The position numbers and the translations under genes are program-made. Below, piece by piece: positions 20,095 through 29,869 of a stretch of DNA of 64,000 nucleotides. Below the pieces are notes generated by a model. It did no database searches. It had not been told where the DNA came from and worked only from the letters and a program-made list of their open reading frames with translations. The DNA comes from Teredinibacter purpureus. GTDB taxonomy: Bacteria; Pseudomonadota; Gammaproteobacteria; Pseudomonadales; Cellvibrionaceae. The stretch lies in contig NZ_CP060092.1 in assembly GCF_014217335.1 (NCBI RefSeq), positions 4,247,501-4,311,500 on the forward strand, written 5' to 3'. Within the stretch, counting starts at the first letter, position 1. The number at the start of each line of letters is the position of its first letter.

Positions 20095-20131
20095 AACGAT
20101 TACTGAACCACATCATGGCTCAGTAATCGTT
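20095..20131. terminator. bidirectional terminator between bamD and nadE
   Basis: AACGATTACTGA (20,095-20,106) pairs exactly with TCAGTAATCGTT (20,120-20,131), between the convergent ends of bamD and nadE. T-rich sequence (CACTATTTCTTT) follows on the plus strand. Confidence 0.65.
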
Positions 20132-20141
20132 CACTATTTCT

Positions 20142-21770
20142 TTAATCTCCAATCACCCATCCATTCGTAATAGGATAGCGTCGATCACGGCCAAACGCTC
20201 TAGCACTAATACGAATACCTACAGGTGCTTGCCGCCGCTTATATTCATTGATGTCCACTAAACGCAATACGCGATTCACCTCTTGCGCATCAAAACCTTT
20301 TTCAATTATGGCCTGTGCGCTGAAGTCTTGCTCGATATAGAGCTCAAGAATCTGATCCAGAATATCGTACGGCGGAAGGGAGTCTTCATCCTTTTGGTCC
20401 GGCGCCAATTCAGCGGACGGTGGACGAGAGATCACATTCTCGGGAATGACCTCAGAAAGGGTATTACGGTATTTTGAGAGCGCAAATACCGTAGTTTTGG
20501 GCACGTCCTTTAATACATCGAGCCCTCCCGCCATATCCCCATAAAGCGTGGCATAACCAACGGCCATTTCACTCTTATTGCCTGTCGTTAGAACCAAGTA
20601 ACCCAGCTTATTCGAGATGGCCATCAACAACACGCCTCGGCTACGCGCCTGAATATTTTGCTCAGTGGTATCAACAGAGGTATTGGCAAACGCCTCCGCT
20701 AACTGCTCGGAAAAAGCCTCATAAATGGGCTCAATACTAATACTCCGATAGGCAACGCCCAACCGAGCGGCTTCATCTTCTGCATCCGTTTTGCTCATGT
20801 CAGAGGTATAACGAAACGGCATCATCACCGCATGCACACGCTCAGGGCCGAGCGCGTCTGCGGCGATGGCTAAGGTAAGAGCAGAGTCAATACCACCTGA
20901 CAACCCCAATACCACACCTTTAAAGCCGTTTTTGTTCACGTAATCACGCACGCCCAACACAAGCGCTTGATAAATAATAGCTAGCGCTTTCGTTTCTCGC
21001 TTCGCAGGCGGGGTAAGAGCGGCTAACACTTTACTAACATTATTAAACGCCACCACCGCGAGTTGCTGGCAGAAAAAATCGGCCATCGAAAGTATGTTGC
21101 CTTCGGTATCAGCGGCAAAAGAGCCTCCATCAAAAACCAACTCATCTTGCCCGCCCACCTGATTAACATACACAATAGGCGCGTTTATTTTTTTCGCTAA
21201 GGTGGCAACAATATTTTCGCGTTCACGCTGCTTATTTTGATGAAATGGAGAAGCATTTAAATTTAATAGAATATCGGCACCGCAGCTTTGGGCCTGAGCT
21301 ACTGGCCCACCATCCCAAATATCCTCGCAGATAGACAATGCTACGCTCACGCCCTTACATTGAAAAACACCATTTTCTGTGCCTTCAGTAAAATAACGTT
21401 TCTCATCAAATACTTGGTAGTTTGGCAAACACTGCTTTGCATATTCGTAAATAATTTCACCGCCAGCAATAACCCCAGCCATATTGAATAGCTGCCCCTT
21501 CACCATACGAGGGTACCCAATGACAATATGGGTATTGCTGTGTATTTGACACAGGGCCTCCAAAGCTCGATTAACGCGCGTTTCGCAACTTGGTCTTAGG
21601 AGTAGGTCTTCCGGCGGATAGCCTGTTAGGGTAAGCTCTGGGAATACGATGATGTCAACGTCAAAACTCTCTTCAGCTTGACGAATAAACTGGCCAATTT
21701 TTTCTAGGTTGCCGTTGATATCGCCCACCAATAAATTGGTTTGCGCCATTGCAATTTTCAAGATTGACAT
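20142..21770 (-). CDS. nadE: glutamine-dependent NAD+ synthetase
   Basis: Last step of NAD synthesis: amidation of nicotinate adenine dinucleotide using glutamine as the nitrogen source. The start at 21,770 (MSILKIAMAQTNLLVGDING) matches the family; an upstream in-frame start would add 9 residues. Residues 1-250 are the CN-hydrolase glutaminase domain with Glu in FPELTLTGYPPEDLL and the catalytic Cys in ALSICEDIW. Residues 265-542 are the synthetase with the PP-loop LGLSGGIDSALT and the TTGNKSEMAVGY loop. Cytoplasmic, single gene, 542 aa as usual for the long type. Confidence 0.97.
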   Translation of the reverse strand: MSILKIAMAQTNLLVGDINGNLEKIGQFIRQAEESFDVDIIVFPELTLTGYPPEDLLLRPSCETRVNRALEALCQIHSNTHIVIGYPRMVKGQLFNMAGVIAGGEIIYEYAKQCLPNYQVFDEKRYFTEGTENGVFQCKGVSVALSICEDIWDGGPVAQAQSCGADILLNLNASPFHQNKQRERENIVATLAKKINAPIVYVNQVGGQDELVFDGGSFAADTEGNILSMADFFCQQLAVVAFNNVSKVLAALTPPAKRETKALAIIYQALVLGVRDYVNKNGFKGVVLGLSGGIDSALTLAIAADALGPERVHAVMMPFRYTSDMSKTDAEDEAARLGVAYRSISIEPIYEAFSEQLAEAFANTSVDTTEQNIQARSRGVLLMAISNKLGYLVLTTGNKSEMAVGYATLYGDMAGGLDVLKDVPKTTVFALSKYRNTLSEVIPENVISRPPSAELAPDQKDEDSLPPYDILDQILELYIEQDFSAQAIIEKGFDAQEVNRVLRLVDINEYKRRQAPVGIRISARAFGRDRRYPITNGWVIGD

Positions 21771-21917
21771 ATAATTCCAAAACTCCGAGTCGCCCACAAA
21801 AGGCGCCTATTGTCGATGAAAGCGCCGCAAAGCGCAAAAGGCAAAATCACTAAATTAAAATAGAGGGGTCTAACCGCAACCTTAATTGCATTGGGCCCAA
21901 CCCAAAAGGACGCTCTC

Positions 21918-23531
21918 TTGACAATCATTATGGGTCAGCAAGGCCAAAATCGTTTACCGCCACATAACCCCCTCGTCTTGCGCGTTTACCTCTATTATCG
22001 GCTCATCCTTGGCAGCCTGCTATGGGTGACATATTCATTTAGCGCCTCGCACAAACTACTGGGCAATATTCAACCTGAGTTATTTGAGCTAACGGCCATT
22101 GCTTATACCGTCGTTAGCTTCCTTACTGTTCTTATTTTTAATGCTCGCTCGCTTTCACATTCGATACGCCGCATTGGTACCATGCTTATTGTAGACTTGG
22201 CCGCCTTACTGCTTATGATCCATGCGAGCAATGGGATTAATAGCAGCTTAAGCTATCTACTGCTGATTAATATTGCGATGGCGAGCATTTTCATCCGAGG
22301 CCAACTAGCCTTTGCTTTCGCGGCACTCACTAGCCTCGCTACAATTGCAGAAGCGCTCTACCAAGGCACCAGTAAAACAGGAGGGCTTTCAAGTGAGCTC
22401 TTTTCAGCCGGCACCTTAGGTATTCTCATATTTCTAACGGCCATTAGCTTTCACTACCTCACCGACAAAATTCGCCAAAGCGACATTGAGGCCGCGACAC
22501 AAGCAACCTATGCCAAGCGATTACAACAATTGGCGCAACATATCGTCACTCGTATGCGTACCGGCATTATTGTGGTCGATGAACAGAATACTATCGAACT
22601 GATCAACCAATCCGCCTTACAACTATTAGACATGCCGGCAGCGGACTATTCTGGAGTACAACTCACCGATATGGCGAATTTTGGCCCGTTACTAAAGGAA
22701 TGGCGCGCTTCTCCCGAAAAAACTGCACCGCAACTACACAGCCTTCGCGTAGGACAAGATGTGCGCATTAGCTTTGCCATGCTAGACACGGGCGAAGCAA
22801 AACGCACTATCATGTATATGGAGGATCATCGGTCACTCGCCCAACAGGCACAGCAATTAAAACTCGCCTCACTAGGACGACTAACCGCCAGTATTGCACA
22901 CGAAGTAAGAAACCCTTTAGGCGCTATATCCCATGCGGCACAGTTGCTATCTGAGGCCGATTACCTCAACAATGCCGACAACCGGCTTATTGAAATTATG
23001 TTGCAACACTCTGAGCGTGTGAATCAGATTATCGAAAACACGCTAACCATTTCAAGGCGTAAAGAGCCGAAACCCAAGATCATTGAACTCGCCGAATGGC
23101 TACCTAAATTAATTAATGAGTATCAAACAGTCACTAAAATAACCGTAGGGCTATCGTTAACAAATGCAACCGTTAGCGCAAAATTTGACCCCGTGCACCT
23201 CAATCAAGTAATAACCAACTTATGCGACAACGGTGCTCGCTTTAGCGAACAAAGCACGGGCGAAGCGAGAATAGATATTAGAGCAGGGATCAGCGACAAT
23301 GACGGCACAGCCTTTATTGAAATTGTTGACGAAGGGCCGGGTATAAAAGAAGACAGGCTCGAACAAATATTCGACCCGTTTTACACTACCGATGTAAAAG
23401 GTTCTGGCTTAGGTTTATACATATCTCGCGAACTATGTGAAATAAATCAAGCAAGCTTATACTTTAAACGTACTCCCGCAGGAAAAAGCTGTTTCCGTAT
23501 CGACTGCACTCACCACCAGAGAATGATTTAA
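21918..23531 (+). CDS. pilS: type IV pilus sensor histidine kinase PilS
   Basis: Membrane sensor kinase that controls pilin transcription through PilR. The N-terminus has six hydrophobic segments (about residues 20-190), followed by a PAS-like domain (GIIVVDEQNTIELINQSA), the HisKA box SIAHEVRNPLGAISHAAQLL and an ATPase domain with NLCDNGARFSE and DEGPGI plus GSGLGLYISREL. The start is uncertain: a TTG at 21,918 lies 7-8 bases after AAGGA, while an ATG at 21,930 has no ribosome site; I chose the TTG. The stop overlaps the pilR ATG. In P. aeruginosa PilS senses PilA in the membrane. Confidence 0.93.
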   Translation: MTIIMGQQGQNRLPPHNPLVLRVYLYYRLILGSLLWVTYSFSASHKLLGNIQPELFELTAIAYTVVSFLTVLIFNARSLSHSIRRIGTMLIVDLAALLLMIHASNGINSSLSYLLLINIAMASIFIRGQLAFAFAALTSLATIAEALYQGTSKTGGLSSELFSAGTLGILIFLTAISFHYLTDKIRQSDIEAATQATYAKRLQQLAQHIVTRMRTGIIVVDEQNTIELINQSALQLLDMPAADYSGVQLTDMANFGPLLKEWRASPEKTAPQLHSLRVGQDVRISFAMLDTGEAKRTIMYMEDHRSLAQQAQQLKLASLGRLTASIAHEVRNPLGAISHAAQLLSEADYLNNADNRLIEIMLQHSERVNQIIENTLTISRRKEPKPKIIELAEWLPKLINEYQTVTKITVGLSLTNATVSAKFDPVHLNQVITNLCDNGARFSEQSTGEARIDIRAGISDNDGTAFIEIVDEGPGIKEDRLEQIFDPFYTTDVKGSGLGLYISRELCEINQASLYFKRTPAGKSCFRIDCTHHQRMI

Positions 23532-24904
23532 TGACCTCGACAAAACGCGCCCTAATTATTGACGATGAGCCAGACATTCGCGAACTACTGGAAATTACCT
23601 TATCCCGTATGGCGTTAGACGTAGATTCTGCGGCAGATATATCAGAAGCAAAACAGCAACTCAATAACAATGAATATCAAATTTGTCTAACCGATATGAA
23701 ATTACCGGATGGCAACGGTATAGACCTTGTTAGGCACGTACAAAAACATTTCGCAAACCTTCCAATTGCCGTCATTACTGCGCACGGCAATATGGATACA
23801 GCCATAGAAGCGATGAAGGCCGGTGCTTTCGACTTTGTCAATAAACCTATCGATTTGCCCTCGCTACGAAAACTTGTCAACGCAGCACTGACGTCCGACC
23901 GGTTGCCTGCTATCAGTGAAAGCAGCTCAAAAATTATTGGTAATTCCACACAAATAATTAAACTAAAAAAATCCATTCAAAAACTCGCCCGCTCTCAAGC
24001 GCCCATATATATTAGCGGTGAATCTGGAAGCGGAAAAGAACTCGTCGCTCGCTCGATACACGAATTAGGCCCACGTAATAGCGCCCCATTTATTGGCGTC
24101 AACTGCGGTGCTATCCCTAAAGAGCTGGTAGAAAGTGAATTCTTTGGCCACAAAAAAGGCTCTTTTACCGGTGCAGGACACGACAAGCAAGGTCTCTTTC
24201 AAGCCGCTGAAGGCGGCACACTATTCCTTGATGAGGTTGCCGATCTTCCGCTGGACATGCAAGTAAAGCTTTTACGGGCGATTCAGGAAAAAGCCGTTCG
24301 TTCTATCGGTGCATCGGAGGAAATCTCTACGAATGTTCGCATTCTTTGCGCAACACACAAAAATCTTGAATCACTCGTTAGCAGCGGTGATTTTAGACAA
24401 GATCTTTTCTACCGATTAAATGTCATTCAACTCGATGTGCCAAGCTTACGCGATAGAAAAGAAGATATTCCCGCACTCATTGATGCGTTACTCATCCGTA
24501 TTGCAACCAATTGCCAACTAGACAAACCAACAATTGAACCCGCCGCTCAACAGAAGCTCTCTCAATACCGCTACCCTGGAAATATTCGAGAGCTGGAGAA
24601 TATTCTTGAACGAGCATTTACGCTGTGTGACGACGATACGATTACAGAAATAGATTTACAGCTAGATCGCAATGCCGCTACACCAGCCCATAGAGACCCA
24701 ACCAAACAAACCGGACATTTCCAGGCCTGCCAAAACCACGCTTCTATCGATGATTATTTGGCCGAAGTCGAGCGTGAAATACTGTGTGAAACACTGGAGC
24801 AAACTCGCTGGAATAAAACCATGGCGGCAAAAAAACTCGGTGTTAGCTTTCGATCACTGCGTTATCGCTTGGCAAAACTGGGGCTAGATTACAATGAAGA
24901 CTAA
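23531..24904 (+). CDS. pilR: sigma-54-dependent response regulator PilR
   Basis: Response regulator that activates the pilin gene from RpoN promoters. The 457-aa protein has a receiver domain (residues 1-120, phosphate-accepting Asp in CLTDMKLPDGNG), a AAA+ sigma-54 interaction domain with Walker A GESGSGKE, and a C-terminal Fis-type HTH (NKTMAAKKLGVSFRSLRYRL). The sigma-54 contact loop reads GSFTGA, a tolerated variant of GAFTGA. Its ATG shares one base with the pilS stop (TAATG), so the pair is translationally coupled. pilA itself is not in this window. Confidence 0.95.
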   Translation: MTSTKRALIIDDEPDIRELLEITLSRMALDVDSAADISEAKQQLNNNEYQICLTDMKLPDGNGIDLVRHVQKHFANLPIAVITAHGNMDTAIEAMKAGAFDFVNKPIDLPSLRKLVNAALTSDRLPAISESSSKIIGNSTQIIKLKKSIQKLARSQAPIYISGESGSGKELVARSIHELGPRNSAPFIGVNCGAIPKELVESEFFGHKKGSFTGAGHDKQGLFQAAEGGTLFLDEVADLPLDMQVKLLRAIQEKAVRSIGASEEISTNVRILCATHKNLESLVSSGDFRQDLFYRLNVIQLDVPSLRDRKEDIPALIDALLIRIATNCQLDKPTIEPAAQQKLSQYRYPGNIRELENILERAFTLCDDDTITEIDLQLDRNAATPAHRDPTKQTGHFQACQNHASIDDYLAEVEREILCETLEQTRWNKTMAAKKLGVSFRSLRYRLAKLGLDYNED

Positions 24905-25099
24905 GAGTACAGAAATACGCCAGCGCTATACCCGGATTCGACAATCAAATGTACCTGAGTATTCGTTTTAACCAATACCCCCCTATACCTAGGGCAACAC
25001 AGGCTAAGATCCTAGATCACGCTTAGCTTTTGTCCTACAGCCAAAGCCCCTTCTTTCGATTACTCTAAACACCTTTGATTAATCACAAGGATGTGAATA

Positions 25100-25639
25100 A
25101 TGCTTCGCCAACGCCTGCAACACTCAAACGGCTTTACATTACTAGACCTACTCTCTGCCATCAGTATTATGCTTATCATCACGTCAGTAGCAGTACCGTC
25201 TTTCTCTTACCTCTCTAAAAAAACAGCACAACAAACAACCGTAAACGACTTAATGCGCTTACTCAATTTCGCCAGACAAGCCGCTGTAAATGAACGAAGT
25301 AGCGTTGTTGTATGCCCAAGCGCAGACGAAAATTCGTGCGATGAAAATTGGTCTTTTCCCTTAATGGTGTTTGTAGATTCGGACGATAATAAATCCAGAG
25401 GTACACAAGAGCGCCTATTAATAACACGGCCATCACTGGCTTCACAGCAACAACTTAACTGGCGATCACTTCACCGTAACTTCATTAGCTTTAAAGAGGA
25501 CGGTACAACAGGATACCAAAATGGGCGGCTCTATTATTGCGATCTTAGCGCAGACGATAAACATAGAGCTCAACTGGTAGTGTATAGGACAGGACGCACG
25601 CGCGTTGCGCAATCGCTGCTCAGTGGTTGTGGGGCATAA
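25100..25639 (+). CDS. FimT/GspH-like minor prepilin with Asp at +5
   Basis: Type IV pilin-like protein of 179 aa. The prepilin peptidase site reads NG/FTLLDLLSAISIMLI, followed by the usual hydrophobic helix and a GspH-like C-terminal domain (LMRLLNFARQAAVNERSSVVVCPS; WSFPLMVFVDSDDN). The residue at +5 is Asp, where nearly all pilins have Glu. AAGGATG precedes the ATG. It sits alone between pilSR and the pilE end of the minor-pilin cluster, on the opposite strand to that cluster. It resembles the protein at 32,236, so it may be a diverged duplicate. Assembly into pili is inferred. Confidence 0.85.
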   Translation: MLRQRLQHSNGFTLLDLLSAISIMLIITSVAVPSFSYLSKKTAQQTTVNDLMRLLNFARQAAVNERSSVVVCPSADENSCDENWSFPLMVFVDSDDNKSRGTQERLLITRPSLASQQQLNWRSLHRNFISFKEDGTTGYQNGRLYYCDLSADDKHRAQLVVYRTGRTRVAQSLLSGCGA

Positions 25640-25640
25640 A

Positions 25641-25675
25641 CAAAAACGCCCCGAACACAAAACGTGTTGGGGCGT
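25641..25675 (-). terminator. Rho-independent terminator after pilE
   Basis: ACGCCCC (25,646-25,652) pairs with GGGGCGT (25,669-25,675), with an inner AACAC/GTGTT stem and a single bulged G. On the minus strand the stem is followed by TTTTTG (25,646-25,641 side), which fits a terminator for the pilE end of the pilin cluster. It may also stop the convergent FimT-like gene. Confidence 0.8.
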
Positions 25676-25715
25676 ATGGAAACTGAAGTAACTTTAATGA
25701 ATTAAAGAATAAAAA

Positions 25716-26183
25716 TTAACGCCAGCAATAATCAATGCTTGCTTGGTCTGATACTCCCGAAACACCTTTTTTACCAGTAGAGTCATAGGTCAAAGCGCCG
25801 CATTTACTGTCCGTTATCAGCGCGGTTGCAGAGAGCGTATAGCTTACACACAACGTTCCCGTTGGCGTACACCCGCTGGGCAGAACCGTTACAGCCCCGG
25901 AGAAATGATCATCTCCACTATAACCATCCTCCATTCCCAAACCACAAACGGAGCCAACGCAGCCACTTGTGGCCGCTACCGTACCGGTATAAGACGAGTA
26001 TTGAGTATAAAACCGTTCCTGCCTCGACGCTAAATCCAATAGATAGGCTTTGCCTTCTGCTCTACGGCCTCTATCCGCCTGTTCTTTATAAGCCGGTACT
26101 GCAATAACCGAAATGACTGCAATGATGGTCACGGTTATCAATAGCTCTACTAACGTAAAACCTCTTTCAGAAGATTGTTTCAA
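25716..26183 (-). CDS. pilE: type IV minor pilin PilE
   Basis: Minor pilin needed for initiating pilus assembly, last gene of the minor-pilin operon. The 155-aa product starts MKQSSERG/FTLVELLITVTIIAV, an ideal prepilin site with Glu at +5. GRRAEGKAYLLDLASRQERFY is the usual start of the globular domain, and Cys pairs near the C-terminus may form the D-loop disulfide. The start codon is TTG (26,183) with GAGAGG 7 bases before it. It follows pilY1 by 12 bases, as in the P. aeruginosa order, though with no pilY2 gene between. Confidence 0.92.
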   Translation of the reverse strand: MKQSSERGFTLVELLITVTIIAVISVIAVPAYKEQADRGRRAEGKAYLLDLASRQERFYTQYSSYTGTVAATSGCVGSVCGLGMEDGYSGDDHFSGAVTVLPSGCTPTGTLCVSYTLSATALITDSKCGALTYDSTGKKGVSGVSDQASIDYCWR

Positions 26184-26195
26184 GCGTATACCTCT

Positions 26196-29100
26196 CTATT
26201 TCCTAATGGACCATGCCGACCGACGCGAAGGACGTTTCGGCTCAAAGTAACCTTCATAACTATTAATATTCGCATCCGAGTCGGAAATAATAATACTGTC
26301 ATCCAGAATAACCATACCACCGGGCAACGCAGTGATAGGTACGCTGCTCACATCACTTGCTTCGCCGGGAAACACATGAAAAGGCGGTTGGCCTCCACTA
26401 AAAAGATCGACGGCCATTAAACTTCCCGTTCCCGCTCTATTGCACACATCATTCAAAGGAGTTGTCGTTACAAATAGCACCAAGTTACCTGCAATGGCTG
26501 GGTCGATAACCACGCGCTCTTTGCTCATCGGCAAATTAAGGTACCAACCATAATTCGCCCCAACGCGAAACTCGTTACCCACCGTATAATCAACATCCGT
26601 TGTAGACGTTATCTTACGACGACCATCCCCTCCGGAGGCATCTCCAACCGTTTGCGGCACCAATTGTGTTTGTCGAACTTCACCTTGGGACTCACCTGCA
26701 TCCCAAACACCATAGAACGATTGAACCGCTGTATCGGTAACATCCACCGATGCCAGATATCGCCCAGTACCAAACAAGACCAATAAATTAGGCTCTGTGG
26801 ACTGACTGGTTTCACGTTCATGAGCCACAACAACAGGCTTGTGCGTAATGGACTGGCGATCACCATCGGCACAATACCCCGTAGTCGGCTTTGCTCCACG
26901 ACAAGCTGAAAACAACGGTACGCCGTAATCGCTTACGTCGCGGTGAGCGACGACCGGTTCAATATAATTATTGCCGGTATCATACTGTGTAAAATCGAAC
27001 GCCCACATATTCCCTTGTAAATCACCCGCAAAAACGCGATCGACTTTAGAGTCGCCGTTTAAATCTAATAGCGTCGGAGAAGAAAGCCCATTGCAATCGC
27101 TTCCGGCAATGCCGCAATCGCCATTCACAACAGCCCCCAAAGCACCACGCCCCAACGGGCCGATCTTTTGGTGAGTAACATTATTAGGACCAGAGCCGTC
27201 TAAATATAAAATATATAAATACGCTTCACCATCAGTGCTGTTGTTATACCCATTACCAAAAATCGCTACCCATTCACCATCATTCATTTTCGCTATACGT
27301 GGTCGGCTAAAAGTATAACCCAGCGTTGAGTCCGTAAACTCGGCCACAACTACATTGGACGCCATAGCTCCTTCCGTTGAAATACCAGCTGGGTTGGTAA
27401 CATCAAGAACATAAACAGACTTTCCGCCCGCACCTAGCCCGCCCACCATATAAGTCTTCCAGCCACCGTTCACATAAACGTCGGCCGTGGTTGGCGTTGC
27501 ATCAACATAGGGAAGGTGAGTGTAATTCGGGTTTGCTAACCTATGCAGGCCTTCGCTGGCGCTTGCAGAAAAGATATCTTGGGGTATATAACCAAAGACC
27601 TCCATACCCGTGTCAGCGCGAAAGCCATGTAGCATGCCGTCATTAGCGCCAACATAAATCATGGGCACTCGATTTTCTTTTGATGAGACAAAATCTGAAT
27701 AGGGCGCACTACTGCTTTCAATGTAATTAGGGTATCCGGCAGAAGGTTTACCAACGTACTGTGGGCTAGAGTGTACGATATCCCCCAGCACACCTTCTTT
27801 CTCTCGAAACGACCGCGTTGCGTTATAGGTTCCGTCACCGTCTGCTCTCAAGTGCTCGATGATATCTTCTAAATAGGCTTGCTTCCCGCCGGCATTCGAA
27901 GGGCCGTCCACCAACAAATCGGCAATCTGAGCGGCCGAAAGGTCACCGTTCACGACATTAGGATTGGCATAATCTGAAGGTGCTACAAACGGTACACCGG
28001 CACTCCCATTAAAAGTTACAATTTTTCGGTCTCGCGTCTCCAAAAGTGTTTCTAAACGCTCATTCGCTTCCCAAGTAGCACGCCCTAACCGACCTGTTGA
28101 ATAATCAAAGGCATGTAATTCTCCCGACCACTGGGAGGAATTAAACTTGCCCTGATAAAGCACAGCCCCTTCCGCAATACTCGTTGAGTTAAAACCCACT
28201 GCCGCACCCGTGCCCTCGACCGATTGCTTAATCGTGTCGATAACTGAACTTAACGAATCCTGTAAACTGGTAATATTTTGAGCACTTAAATATTCTCCTC
28301 GACCGTTAAACGCGGCGTGAATCAGATCATCAAGCGTCTCTGGCGATTCGTTAGTAATTACCGTCGGCCAGGCTTCACCGCCTTCCCAACCGCCAAGCGG
28401 TGGCGGCCCACCAATATTGCCGCTAATACCAAACGAAAGCGTATGGGTAACCATATGCTGTGCCGTATTTGTGTCTGGGTTAGTATCATCAGTTGGGTTG
28501 TTTGCATTCACACGATTAGGTAGCGTAGGCCGTAAATCATTTTTGTAAAAATGCATAGCAATATCGCCCAACGTATTACTGACAGTATCTCCGTAGAGGC
28601 CGCCATCGTAGGGGTTATCTGGATTTTCGGCGTCGGCATTTCCATACGTGCCGTCCATGTAATTAGTGCTGGTATACTCAGATCGGTATCCGTCCGTAGC
28701 CAGAATAGTATGATTCTGCTGGCAAGCGCCCCCCTCGGCCTCTGATAGCACTGGATCTTGCGGTTGCCCAGAAGCCGTTACGAATCCCGTTTGTACATCA
28801 TAGTTATTGTAGTCACCAAGAAAATAACGCCCTGCATTTTCCAGCGCTCGTCTTAGTGGGGTATATCGAGCAAAATCTGAATCGCTAACGCTATAGAGGG
28901 TACTCAACAATGCCGCTTTATTTTGCGCCAAAGTCGTATCGGTTGGATCAGAAAGGTTGTCGACATTTTTCATCTCAACCCCCCAACCAAAGCCTGCGTT
29001 CGCATTAATCGTGGCTAATCCTGCACGGGTCTGAAGGTTTTCAAATACGGTCGAAAGTGCGGTTTTAAAAAGCAAATCGCGACTACGATGATAGGTATAC

Positions 29101-29795
29101 CAATTAGCATAGTCTTGTTTTTTTTCAGCCGAAGGCAAATCGCTGGCCGCATGGATTCGCGCCACATCGTAGTTGTACTGAACAACCCCACCACCATTGA
29201 CCGTACGACTAGCGCCACATTCTCCAAAGTCGTATACCCCAGGCGTTCCAACCCCCTCTACTTCAATCCAATCAACATAATGAGCTGTCGCGAATGGGGT
29301 GGTGCCCGCACTCGCGTTTCTAGGGTTTTTAAGCATGTTCACTACATTCGCATCACCATAACCAACCCAAGTCCCATAATCCACGGAGGGATCAAAGGCG
29401 AGAGCGTTGTAACCAACACACAATTCTAGATATTGTTCTAAGTCATTCGGCGTTAGATCGATTTCAAAATTACCAATACGGTCCCAAAATCCGGCCCCAC
29501 CATATTCATTAAAAAACCCCCCAACCTCATTAATAATTGTCGCCGCTACCGCTTTTGCCTCTGGTGTCATAGACACCTGAAAGTACATACTGCGAGAATC
29601 ATCAATAAGGAAAAGAACATTAGGCTTTACATCAACTCCCGTATAAAGCGGCTCTTTGCTCAAAACTAATGGGCCTGCAGAGGCTTCCATTACGATAGTT
29701 GCGATAAACATTAATCCACTCGCCACACCAATGTGAAGACTACGAGCGATTAAGTATTTAGAGAGCATACAAAAACGCGTTCCATTTTTTTTCAT
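26196..29795 (-). CDS. pilY1: type IV pilus tip/assembly protein PilY1
   Basis: Large secreted protein that sits at the pilus tip, regulates extension and retraction and can act in surface sensing and adhesion. The start at 29,795 (MKKNGTRF) follows a G-rich site; an upstream GTG at 29,807 would add 4 residues. A signal peptide ends near ASA-GPL. A von Willebrand A-like region begins at VLFLIDDSRSMYF, giving the metal-site DxSxS. The C-terminal half is a PilC/PilY1 beta-propeller (RVPMIYVGANDGMLHGFRAD; GLGAGGKSVYVLDV), with a calcium-binding loop DLNGDSKVDRVFAGD. The length of 1,199 aa is near the P. aeruginosa protein. Confidence 0.95.
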   Translation of the reverse strand: MKKNGTRFCMLSKYLIARSLHIGVASGLMFIATIVMEASAGPLVLSKEPLYTGVDVKPNVLFLIDDSRSMYFQVSMTPEAKAVAATIINEVGGFFNEYGGAGFWDRIGNFEIDLTPNDLEQYLELCVGYNALAFDPSVDYGTWVGYGDANVVNMLKNPRNASAGTTPFATAHYVDWIEVEGVGTPGVYDFGECGASRTVNGGGVVQYNYDVARIHAASDLPSAEKKQDYANWYTYHRSRDLLFKTALSTVFENLQTRAGLATINANAGFGWGVEMKNVDNLSDPTDTTLAQNKAALLSTLYSVSDSDFARYTPLRRALENAGRYFLGDYNNYDVQTGFVTASGQPQDPVLSEAEGGACQQNHTILATDGYRSEYTSTNYMDGTYGNADAENPDNPYDGGLYGDTVSNTLGDIAMHFYKNDLRPTLPNRVNANNPTDDTNPDTNTAQHMVTHTLSFGISGNIGGPPPLGGWEGGEAWPTVITNESPETLDDLIHAAFNGRGEYLSAQNITSLQDSLSSVIDTIKQSVEGTGAAVGFNSTSIAEGAVLYQGKFNSSQWSGELHAFDYSTGRLGRATWEANERLETLLETRDRKIVTFNGSAGVPFVAPSDYANPNVVNGDLSAAQIADLLVDGPSNAGGKQAYLEDIIEHLRADGDGTYNATRSFREKEGVLGDIVHSSPQYVGKPSAGYPNYIESSSAPYSDFVSSKENRVPMIYVGANDGMLHGFRADTGMEVFGYIPQDIFSASASEGLHRLANPNYTHLPYVDATPTTADVYVNGGWKTYMVGGLGAGGKSVYVLDVTNPAGISTEGAMASNVVVAEFTDSTLGYTFSRPRIAKMNDGEWVAIFGNGYNNSTDGEAYLYILYLDGSGPNNVTHQKIGPLGRGALGAVVNGDCGIAGSDCNGLSSPTLLDLNGDSKVDRVFAGDLQGNMWAFDFTQYDTGNNYIEPVVAHRDVSDYGVPLFSACRGAKPTTGYCADGDRQSITHKPVVVAHERETSQSTEPNLLVLFGTGRYLASVDVTDTAVQSFYGVWDAGESQGEVRQTQLVPQTVGDASGGDGRRKITSTTDVDYTVGNEFRVGANYGWYLNLPMSKERVVIDPAIAGNLVLFVTTTPLNDVCNRAGTGSLMAVDLFSGGQPPFHVFPGEASDVSSVPITALPGGMVILDDSIIISDSDANINSYEGYFEPKRPSRRSAWSIRK

Positions 29796-29869
29796 GTAAA
29801 GTCCCACCCACCTTGATCTGGTCTACCCACCCTTTCGATGGCTTTCGAATACGCCGCAAACAACCTCAG

